DNA of 64,000 nt, from the NCBI RefSeq assembly GCF_001540865.1, contig NC_033636.1, positions 109,119 through 173,118 on the forward strand, given 5' to 3'. This DNA comes from Ananas comosus. Its lineage: Eukaryota; Streptophyta; Magnoliopsida; Poales; Bromeliaceae. Each line of letters begins with the position of its first letter. Positions within the stretch are counted from its first letter, which is position 1. Both the position numbers and the translations under genes were made by a program. Positions 55,331 through 64,000 of this stretch are shown here, one piece after another. Below the pieces are notes generated by a model. The model made no database searches and was not told where the DNA came from. It saw only the letters and a program-made list of their open reading frames with translations.

Positions 55331-58300
55331 TTTTACTATTTTTCTTTACTTTTTACAACTTAATTCACTATCTTTTCTGTAATTTATTTTTAGTACAATG
55401 TAAAGAAGTATATAAGAAACGAGAGTATCAATGAAAATGAATTAGCACCTTCTTTCTTTCCCAAATTTCTTCTCATCTAAACCCTTCTTCTCCCAATTTT
55501 TCTCAACTCTAATTCCCCACTTCTAATCTCTATCCCAACTTCTTATCCATCTCTATCTCTACATTTACCTCTATCTCTTTTTCTTACCCTTTTCCTTATC
55601 TCGATTACATCGAAGTCGCTGCCGGAAACCACCATCATCCCCGCCGCCGTCCACGCCTCGGCAAGTTCTCGTCATCGGCGGGTTGCGACGGGTTGCGACG
55701 AGAGTCCGGAGCGTTACACAGGGTTTGCTGCCGGATCAAGGGTTTCCCGAGTGGAGAGCAGTCGAAGCGGAGAGCAGGGACTGATGAAGGAAGCGGAGAG
55801 TAGCGACGGGTTGGGCTTGTGGAGAAAGGAAAAACCGAAGCCCTCTCGTTTGGCCAGTCCGACTTCTTCCGTATAACTTAATGGACGGCCCTCGCTAGGC
55901 CTAATATGACAAAAAGTTTTCGAGACCCAGCCATAAGCCCAGCAATTATTCAGGCTTAAATCAGGCCGGCCCTATGTCAATTGGTACACAAGATCCATTC
56001 ATATATACAGTGAAGATCGTGCAAAAATTTTAAAAACTCAACACAAAATTTTCCTTCTCCAAAAGACACTTTTATTTTGTCGCTGTATTTTCCCTTATAA
56101 TCTCTTGTCACTGGCTGGTAAAAATTGAAGTGAAAGCACTATGGTGGCCCATGCGTATGCCTGTCACCTTCTATTCCTGGGCCATCCACTCTTTGTGGCG
56201 TAGCTTACTGAGCAGGATCATTAACCTATATTGGACCAGTTGCATAGATGTGGCCCATAGGGAATTAGATCCAGCCTAATGCTGAGTAGTGATTGGGCTA
56301 AAACTGAAATTTGCCTTCTCAACATAAAAAAACACTAAAAATGGAAGGAGCGCATGCTCTCCGATTAGTGCAATTAGAGATTGGATATCTACCATACACG
56401 TGAGGCGCAATCATGCATACAGTAGACAATAGATATTGCTAGTGGTCGGTCACATTTAGTTTAATAGTTTTTGTCTATGGGGTTCTCCGGCAAGTTTTGA
56501 ATTGTAGATTTTAAAAACTTTTTAATTTGGGATAAAAATTAAATTCTCCGAAAATAGATTTCTTAAAGCCCATTTCACTCTTTCTTGGGTCGTTTGCTGG
56601 TCCATTTTCCCTGGGTTCAGTGAGCTTTTAGATCTTTTACACATATTGAGCCCATTTGTGTAGCCCGGTTCGTGAACGGGACTCGGACGTAACAAGTAGC
56701 AGGCCTTCGAACATAATACTTCCTATGATTTAACCGAAAAAAAGATTGTGAGATCAATTGTTTGCGAGAGTTTCTATTTCCTAGTAAAGCAAAATTAAGA
56801 ATTCCCGTGATTTAGCGTAAAAAGAAAATTGTAAATTTACTTAACAAACTAAAGCCCAATTAAAGCCCGTCTCTAAACTTACCATGCATGTGTTGTTAGC
56901 TGTCCCATCCGTACCTGAGCAAAAAGATGGAGAGATTTTTCTTTTTTTCCATGCGGGACCTCCCCTCAATATTAGGCCACTTTGAAATAGATCCAGAAAC
57001 CTTTACCTTTTCTTTTGTTAAGTAAAACTTCTCATAAATTAAACGGTAATATTAATCGCTAACGTTTGTTTGTGAAACAATCAATAAATTTGGTAAAATT
57101 TTTAATCAATCTCGCTGACACTCTCAACATTAAAATATGGAAAGCTAAAGGAAATATCAATTGAAATGATTCGAGATGAGGGCAAACATTGAAAGTAAGC
57201 CCGTCCCAAAAAGAGAGCGTCGGATTCAATAGGGCCTAACAGAATGTCGGGCCGGAGTCATGCGAAGCGTCCATTTAACAAACTGCGCCCATGCAATTAG
57301 CTCAAGGAAAGTTAGACCTTGAATCGGCCCATTCATAGATTGACGGATGGGTTTTTAATGTGTCAATTTTTGGAGTTCTACCCTTTGAACTGGTGGTAGT
57401 TGGGCAGAGTTTGGCGTAGAAAATTATTTATGGGGTTGTGAAAATACCAGTAGATGATTGAAAGAAGGCACGGAAAATGCCCTAACAAATCATGTTTTAT
57501 TATTAGAAAGCAAGATCTAACTATCCACACGAAGATTAAAATGGATTTGATTCTTAGCTTGTAGAGGTATGCATCGTATTTTGAAGGCTGGTTTAATTAT
57601 CAAGTCATTCCAATATAAAGCCTTCAGCGACTAATTTGAAGAGGAAATATTCCATGGGACATTGATGAGTGGGAGAAAAAAACAAAAAAAACAAAAAAAA
57701 AAAAATCCAAGGAAGGGACCTGGTGTGTTCGTAGTCGTGGGTTGGGCTTATACCTACAACTTCCCTTTTATTAGGTATATGGGCTACTGTTGAGAGAACC
57801 CAATCCCCCTTTTTTGGGCCGAATGGAGGAAAATCACGTGGCACTTCTGTCTATGTAGTTCGTATTTGGTCCAAAGCTAAGTCAACCTAATACGGGCCTG
57901 ATTTCTGTAGACCAAAATAGTTATTTTGAGTCACGCAGCAGATCAACCCAATACGTTAGTTTGGGTCCAGATTAGGCTCCCGGACTACATAAATGCCATT
58001 TTTTAGGCCTGTAGAAATCACAGCCAGTCCATCCAATTTCGGCCTCCGGCCTCTGAATCTAGCTTTTGTAGGCCTACGAACTTCGGTCAAACTAATTTGG
58101 AGGTAATTTTGCAAAATATTTATTGAAAGCTGATAAAAGATTACACATTGCTTCCCTAGAAAAACAATGGATATTTTATCTGATGCAAATACTCACTCTC
58201 CAAATGCATTAGGATGTGAGGGCAAGGAAAAATTGCAACTTAATCTTAATGTTGGTTGTCATATTTATTCTTTGTAAATCTATGATGAGTTTTTGATTCT

Positions 58301-58442
58301 TCTCTGGGCCTATCGTTCTCAGGTCAAAACAAACCCAATCGTGGTTGAGATTGTCTGGGCCGAATTTTGGATAATCACAAGACTCTGATGTGTCAGTTCT
58401 TGTATGAACCAGGTCGTCAGCTCTCTCGGCCCAAGCCCTAAT
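55331..58442. other. Intergenic region, rich in GGCCCA/TGGGCC words, no gene supported
   Basis: A CT-rich stretch (55440-55610), a GC patch (55620-55800) with GGGTTGCGACGGGTTGCGAC duplication, then some 2.5 kb in which GGCCCA, TGGGCC and AGCCCA words recur every 50-150 bases on both strands. No frame above 80 codons is convincing. Confidence 0.45.
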
Positions 58443-58476
58443 CCACGTGGACTAGCTTCTTGCGCTCCTATTTATT
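58443..58476 (+). promoter_or_regulatory. G-box and TATA-like core promoter
   Basis: CCACGTGG (58443-58450), a perfect G-box palindrome, lies 18 bases before TATTTATT (58469-58476), with CGGCCCAAGCCC just upstream (58429-58440). A leader with GAAAGAAAGAGCGAGAGCGA follows at about 58541. Together these form a convincing plant promoter for the plus-strand exon downstream. Confidence 0.6.
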
Positions 58477-58625
58477 CCCGCCCGAACTCCTTTTCCCCAA
58501 ATTTTCTTTCCCTCCATCGATCTCGAGGGAAATTTTGAAATAGAAAGAAAGAAAGAGCGAGAGCGAGCGATCACCTTCTTCCACTTTGCCAGCATCGATC
58601 GATCCATCGAGCCCCACCTCAAGGA

Positions 58626-58807
58626 ATGCTAGTGAGCCCGATCGGAGAGTTCGCTCCAATGGCGAAGCTTTGTGGTGATCATCACCATCCATTGGCGGTA
58701 AGCGTTAAGGAGGAGGACTCCATGAAAAGGCCGAGTTCACTTTCAATTCGAAGCTCATCATCATTGTTCTCACCATCATCGCGGAAGATATGTGATCGCT
58801 GCCACAG
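58626..58807 (+). CDS. First exon of an unidentified plus-strand gene
   Basis: An ATG at 58626 and an in-frame ATG at 58659 with the better plant context (AATGGCG) open a frame with a His-rich start (CGDHHHP), a Ser-rich stretch and the end KICDRCHR. It ends in a splice donor (CACAG then GTGACT at 58808). The Cys-x-x-Cys at the exon end hints at a zinc-binding N terminus, for example of a DTW-domain (tRNA-uridine aminocarboxypropyltransferase) protein, but that is a weak guess. I found no convincing second exon before the repeats at 60.1-62.1 kb, so the intron is long or the gene is broken. Confidence 0.5.
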
Positions 58808-60110
58808 GTGACTTACCTTTCTCTATCTGATTTCGACTATTTCTTGGCTTACGTTCATATTTGGGCCTGTATAATGTCGGTTAAGCGGCGGTTTACTGGT
58901 GCATTTCTTTTCTTTCAAAAAAATTTATGGAGAAATTCATTATGTCATCTCTCTCTCTAATCTTTTCATCATTGGGTGTTAACAGATGCATTGTTTGCAC
59001 GTTGCAGAATTTTAGTTTTTATCTTGGGGGCTATTGGTTGACTTGGTGCGAGCATAATGACACAAGGAATAGTATTAGAGGATGCTTTTGGTGATATTTT
59101 CTCTTCTACAATTTCTGAATTTTCATAACACTAATCTGTAAGTTTGCATTAATTTTTATCACTAAAGTTCATTAGATTTAGTTCTTTGAACAATCTTAAG
59201 GATATCAGATCGTGAATAAGAAGACAAATGCTAATCCATTGATTAAAAGGATTTGCATATTGTACGATCACTTGATTGTCTGTTTATTATTGAAGCCTAA
59301 ACTGCATGGGAATATCATTGCAATTTAATAAACATTCTGCATCTTTTAATTAATCTTTTTTGTGCGATTAGATTACTCTGCTTAAAATTTAGAATGTATA
59401 AATTCTTTCAAGAAAAAAATTCTGGTACACCCTCAATATTCTATGCTTGGCTGAATGTATTTGGCATTATTCAACTGAAATTGTATTTGTGACATTTTTA
59501 CCATTATTTGAATATTGATAAACACAATAGAAATAAAATTTTGATAGAGACTTTGTGGATCTCTTTCTTAGTCCCTACTCTTTCCTCTTCTCTTCTCTCA
59601 ACCAGAAGTATAGGTAGGTCCAGATTTTTTCATGTTCACCTCCTTTTCTAATTCTCTCATTTATGGTTTAGGTTTGTGGCTTTGGCTCAATTATTTAGTA
59701 ATTGCATATTAAAGCAAACTTGTAATAATTTAAACCATTCAGGTTGGTTTTGACGGCTGTATTGCTTCTAACCAAAACAAAATTTTGAGCCGTGAGAAAA
59801 CATAGTAGAAACAGAATTTGCAAAGAGAATTTGTGGATCTATTTTATAGTTTCTGTCGCTCTCCCCCTTCCGACTAGAGGTCATAGATTAGTTTTAGAAT
59901 TGTAGATTCACAAATCTTTTCTCTAATTCTCCTAACTAGGTTTCGCTCTTTAGGGTCAAGAATAGGAAAGTTGAAACAACAACAGAAGTAGCACAAGGTT
60001 TGATGGTCTAGGGATTAGGAACTTGAAGAGGCAGAAACGGCAGCGGCAGCAGCAACAACAGTGGAAGGAGAAGCAGCTTTGTGTTTAGGGTTGTAGGGGT
60101 TTGGGTTTTA
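58808..60110 (+). other. Intron-like DNA with internal duplications
   Basis: T-rich DNA typical of a plant first intron. About 59520-59660 and 59780-59945 are diverged copies (TTTGTGGATCT, TTTTCTAATTCTC). 59217-59340 also matches 62205-62320 (TTGCATATT and ACTTGATTGTCTGTTT), which lies beyond the repeat cluster, so the surrounding DNA was duplicated or split by the insertions between. Confidence 0.45.
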
Positions 60111-60560
60111 GCCCCCGTTTGGTTCGGGGTTAAGAAAAAGTAGTTATTCCAGGGATAGGGTTAAGTTCAGGGTTAAAATGGTGTTAAAATTTTTTTGTGT
60201 TTGGTTGAAGGTTGGAGTTAGTCTAGGATAGTGAAAAAAAGTGTTTGGTTGGAGTAGGTGGGATAAAAAAATAATGATTGATAAAGAAGAAAAATGTGAG
60301 AGCTCGGGATGCGTGCGGAGTTAAAGTTGGGAGGGGAAGTGGGGTTAATGATTGATAAAGAAGAAAAATGTGAGGGCTCGGAATGCGTGCGGGGTTAAAG
60401 TTGGGAGGGGGAGTGGGGTTAGTAAACCCCACTAACCCGGTTTGGGGTGGGGTTTACTAACCCCACCCCAAAAGAATGGTATTTGGGTATAAATTGGGGG
60501 TTAAGGGGTTATTCCACCCCTTAACCCCCACCCCAAAAGAATGGTGTTTGTGCTTTAGGA
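60111..60560. mobile_element. GTTTGGTT-type palindromic element with 74-bp tandem repeat
   Basis: The left end reads GCCCCCGTTTGGTTCGGGG. The right part has two long palindromes (GGGTTAGTAAACCCC and GGGGTTAAGGGGTTATTCCACCCCTTAACCCC-like, about 60410-60535). Two near-identical 74-bp units start at 60273 and 60347. The right terminus is not clean, so ends are approximate. Confidence 0.55.
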
Positions 60561-60604
60561 GTTAGGGTTTATTTCTTTGTGATTAATTGAACAATCTAAT
60601 GAAA

Positions 60605-61100
60605 GGTTTGTTTGGTTCAAGGGTGGAATTGGAATGGATAATGGAATGGAAATGTATTGAAATGGTAATTGGATTCGCCCACTTTCCCAAGACGTTTGGT
60701 TCATTTGTGGATTGAAAATTGGAATGAGTTATTTCTATTCCATTGTTTGGTTCATATATAAACTAAAAAATTATAGAATACCATAATACTAATTTAACTC
60801 TCAAATATAATTTTATATTATTTAAAATTTATGAAAAATATAATACTATTCTCTATTGAGTTTTCCAAAAAAAATGTCAAATTTATTTTAAAAAACTTTT
60901 ATGCAAGAAAAAATTATAAAAAATACATAAATTTTTTAAAATAAAATTTATATTAATTAATGTGAAATATCAAACACTATCTAAAGTATAACAAAAGCGA
61001 ACCAAACATAAATTTTTTAAAACTTGTTCTGTTGACTTGAGCCATCCATTCCAGTTCGGAATAGGAATCCCAAACCTATTCCTGCGAACCAAACAATCGG
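60605..61100. mobile_element. GTTTGGTTC-type MITE
   Basis: Left end GTTTGTTTGGTTC with GGAATTGGAATGG inside; right end GAACCAAACAATC with CCATTCCAGTTCGGAAT inside. The middle is AT-rich. No sharp target duplication was found. Confidence 0.55.
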
Positions 61101-61137
61101 ATTTGATCAAACCGATTCCCATTCCATATCCAAAATG

Positions 61138-62095
61138 GATGAACTAAACTGTCCCGGAGACTGTGAACGCATCCGTCTCGCCTGTCTAAGTCACGCTACC
61201 TCCACGCAAAACAGTCCGTGGATAGCAAAACTAGTCAGTGACATCAACGCGAAAGCACAAAGCCAAACTTCGGAGTGGCACTCGTGGGAGCTACCCAACC
61301 GAGTATGCAAGCGTATCTCTGTCGAGCTCAATCAGGCTCTCGCAGGCTATAGTTAAATAAACAGGATCTAACAACCAAAACACACGTGTCCTCGGCACAA
61401 TCTGATGCTACATCAGTAATCCGGATCCACCGTCAATCCCAACGGTACCCAACAGTCCGGAACACTGTAAACACTACTGTAAAAATCGGCTCGACATCCC
61501 AGCACGAGCGTAACAGTAAATTAGACTACCTGGGGTACTCACCACAAGAACACTGCAATTGTATAAAAGTACAACGGCCCCTAAGGCTAAATCAGGTAGT
61601 TTAACATATGACAGATTCCGAACGCTAGTTTTTTCCTATGTTTTATTCGAGTCCAACATGTATGATTAATAACAGCTAATAACATATTCCCAATTCAGTT
61701 AATATGTCTAAAATATACCTACTCTTGAATTTGAGCTAAACAATAACAACTTGTAATATTAACGATATATGTCGACCAATAATACTATAGGAGTAGGATT
61801 TCGATGATAAACCCACCTCGTATGCTAAATCCAACGCGGGGCGACGTCGAGAACGGCGAAAACACGCTCTCGCCTAAGCTCCCTGCGACGCTACGACTGC
61901 AACCGTACCCTCGAACGGCTCCGCGGTGCGTCGTTGGTGTCGAAATCGGCTCGCGGCAACTCCCCGAGCTCGTCGTTGCTTCGGCCGAAACGAAAGAGAG
62001 AATTAATTAATGAAGTGCATGCACACCCTCTGTACTTAAGTTGATAGGTATGCATGGGAGAGGGGGAAGGAAATTGATGCACGTGGCATCCTTAT
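61138..62095 (-). mobile_element. Truncated copy of the gypsy LTR
   Basis: Colinear with the minus-strand LTRs at about 20455-21300 and 31620-32470: GACTGTGAAC, GCACTCGTGGGAGCTACCCA, ATGCAAGCGTATCTCTGTCG, CCACCGTCAATCCC, CTAAATCAGGTAGTTTAA and GCGACGTCGAGAACGGCG. Both LTR ends, including the ACCGGT cluster, are missing. It is a fragment, not a solo LTR. Confidence 0.75.
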
Positions 62096-62743
62096 CCCCC
62101 AAAGGCACATCCATCTTATACCAATTAAAATAAAATAATAATAATAATAATAAAAAAATAAGGATACTACATTAAACAAACCCTAAGAGTATCTTATTGT
62201 GAAAGAAAATAACAAATGTTAATTCATTGATTAATAGGTGTTGCATATTATGATTACTTGATTGTCTGTTTGCCATTGAAACGGAAGCCATATTGAATTT
62301 GCAACATAATTTGATTAAAATAAATTATTAACTTGAAGAGTACAAGTTGATTGTGACATTTGCCTTGCTTGTTACCATAATTCAGATCGATCTTATAAGT
62401 ACGCGATACATTGATTTAATTTTACTGGTGATCGATTCATCATTCAGGAATCAATGCATGTGACCAACAAACCGTGATGGAGACATTTCGAATCAAGATA
62501 TCACGCATGTCGGGGAATTTGATTTGTCTCTACATCTTGAGCCTCTTACATGGGTGAAATTAAATTCTAACATAAATCATTTACTCAACTCATCAAATAT
62601 AAAGTTTACTAAAACTCTTGATTTTATTTTTTTGAAAGATTATATTTATTTCAATTTAATTCAAAATCTATGTCATATATGGATTATCAAAAAGTTTTGA
62701 GGTGACTCGTGAGAGAAAATGCTAAATATCAAATAATACAACA
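62096..62743. other. AT-rich DNA, intron-like, no gene seen
   Basis: The first part contains the duplicate of 59217-59340. No splice-bounded frame or other feature is convincing. It ends at the Helitron terminus. Confidence 0.4.
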
Positions 62744-63069
62744 CTAGTTAGGGGCCTCGCGCGATGCGGCGGGAAAGATAATACAATAGTAAATTATTAT
62801 AATTATTAACATTACTTTAAATTAAAATTTTAATTTTAAATGCAAATTCAAATATTAAAATCAAAATAAAAAAATTAAAGTTTGAAATCAAAATTTACAA
62901 AATTTAATTTTGAAATCAAATTTTAAAAAATTTATGTTTGGAAATCAAAATTTAGATTCAATTTAAAATTCAACTTAAAATTTAAATTCAAATTATAATT
63001 CAAAATTCAAAATTTTAATTTTAAGATTAATTCCGGATTTAAATTTAAAATTTAAAATTTAAAATTTTT

Positions 63070-63655
63070 ATATTTAGGGACTAAAGTGAAAAATATGCAA
63101 ATGTTAGGGACCAAAATTGATATGCAAAAACAAGCCTAAATAGGCGATGTCGATAATGACGTTAATTCTAAAACCTCTTTTAACAGTGTCATTTTATCGC
63201 GATAAAATCGAGAGATTTGAAAGTTTAATTGTAAAAAAAAAAAAAGAAGATTAGGGACCAAAATAAAAAATAGTGGAAAGATTAGGAACCAATGTGCAAT
63301 TAATCCTTAAAAAATTGTGTGGGCCCTATAACCCTCTAAAATAAGGAGAGGTCTTTTTTAGAGTTGCCAATTCATATATGTTTTGAAATTAAAGTAAAAA
63401 ATATGCAAAATTTAGGGATCGAAATTAGCATGCAAAAGAAAGTTAAATAGACGATGACATGATAATTTCGTTAATTTTAAAATATTTTTAATTATATTTT
63501 TATCGCGATGAAATTAAGAATTTGAAAACTTAACTGCAAAAAAAAAAGAGATTAGAAAACAAAATAAAAAAAATTGTGGAAAACTTGAGGAGCACTATGC
63601 AATTAATCTTAAAAAATTTGCTTGCCCCACAACTCCCAAAATAAGACGAGGTCCG
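63070..63655. repeat. Diverged ~310-bp tandem duplication
   Basis: 63070-63370 and 63395-63655 share the same order of words: AAAATATGCAAA..TTAGGGA, AATATGCAAAA, GCGAT...GATAA, TTATCGCGAT.AAAT, TTAATTGTAAAAAAAA-like, GTGCAATTAATC. Non-coding. Confidence 0.7.
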
Positions 63656-63908
63656 GTAGTATTGAACAATAAAAAATTATAGAATGAAACTAAAATATTT
63701 ATATATTTTTTCTGAAAATATCTAAACTAAATAACAACAATAAGTAAACCAGTTTAAAATAAAAAAAAAAAACTCATTGTAATATTTTAAAAAATGCATA
63801 ATATTTTTTTATTATCATCAGCATAGAATTTACAAATAAAAAAATATAAAAAATTAATTGGAATGAAAGCATTACTTTTGTTGGTTCGAAAATAAATTAT
63901 TATATAAT

Positions 63909-63910
<2 letters not shown>

Positions 63911-64000
<90 letters not shown>
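63911..64000. repeat. (TA)n(GA)n microsatellite at window end
   Basis: (TA)n to 63942, then (GA)n to the window end. This is the usual setting of the Micron-like elements elsewhere, so one may start just outside. Confidence 0.9.

Larger units (their letters stand above)
62744..64000 (-). mobile_element. Second Helitron terminus (3' end), 5' limit not found
   Basis: On the minus strand a GC-rich hairpin (CCGCCGCATCGCGCGAGG) stands about ten bases before CTAG (62744-62747), followed by a host T. This is the same end structure as at 4902. The matching TC start was not located; it may lie past 63910 or outside the window, so only the 3' end is firm. Confidence 0.55.

Noticed and set aside
54873..55434. 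Open frames of 70-85 codons upstream of the SWIM gene
   Set aside because: They lie on both strands of a GC-rich promoter region containing a tandem repeat, with no domain or splice support.
1..64000. tRNA genes
   Set aside because: I looked for GGTTCGA-type T-loops with matching acceptor stems; only the primer-binding-site complements of tRNA-iMet were seen.

Overview
The window looks like nuclear DNA of a flowering plant, most likely a monocot. It has no prokaryotic gene organisation. It holds plant LTR retrotransposons with tRNA-iMet primer sites, a Cassandra-type TRIM carrying 5S rRNA sequence, Helitron, hAT and Harbinger-type elements, and many short palindromic elements set in (TA)n or (GA)n tracts like rice Micron elements. 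The one clear host gene is interrupted by introns. I cannot name the species from sequence alone; the repeat vocabulary would fit a pineapple-like monocot, but that is a guess. Five single N characters (2169, 3482, 6504, 17429, 38420) look like collapsed assembly gaps, and several local tandem duplications may be assembly products. | Layout. 0-6.5 kb: AT-rich DNA with a solo LTR (838-1691, perfect 5-bp target duplication) inside the end of an older palindromic element, a Harbinger-type MITE (4145-4800) and a Helitron (4902-6122) whose empty site is preserved at 391-475. 6.5-17.4 kb: Micron-like palindromic elements, one split by a 4.0-kb solo LTR (6759-10759), plus a fold-back element that has captured a piece of a beta-ketoacyl reductase gene (12877-12994). 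17.4-33.1 kb: a nest in which one small element holds a solo LTR (17430-19681) and a complete but dead Ty3/gypsy chromovirus-type retrotransposon (19854-32901, minus strand); the gag of the latter is split by a second 4.2-kb solo LTR (25640-29795). 33-38.6 kb: more Micron-like elements and a Cassandra TRIM. 38.6-44.7 kb: decayed remains of a GPI mannosyltransferase 3 (PIG-B) gene and A-rich repeats. 44.8-48.6 kb: a hAT-type element with an exact 8-bp target duplication, filled with an LTR and Micron-like elements. 49-54.8 kb: an apparently intact five-coding-exon gene for a 724-residue SWIM zinc-finger protein with a MULE-transposase-like core. 58.4-58.8 kb: promoter and first exon of an unidentified plus-strand gene. 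59-64 kb: intron-like DNA, MITEs, an LTR fragment and a second Helitron terminus. | How it works together. Only the SWIM gene looks functional. Nearly everything else is transposon sediment whose order of arrival can be read from nested target duplications. The most unusual signals are clusters of six ACCGGT-centred palindromes next to an AATCTGC/GCAGATT dyad, shared by LTRs of at least two families, and a decay pattern in the gypsy element in which all ten premature stops I could place are TAG, as expected of deamination of methylated cytosines.
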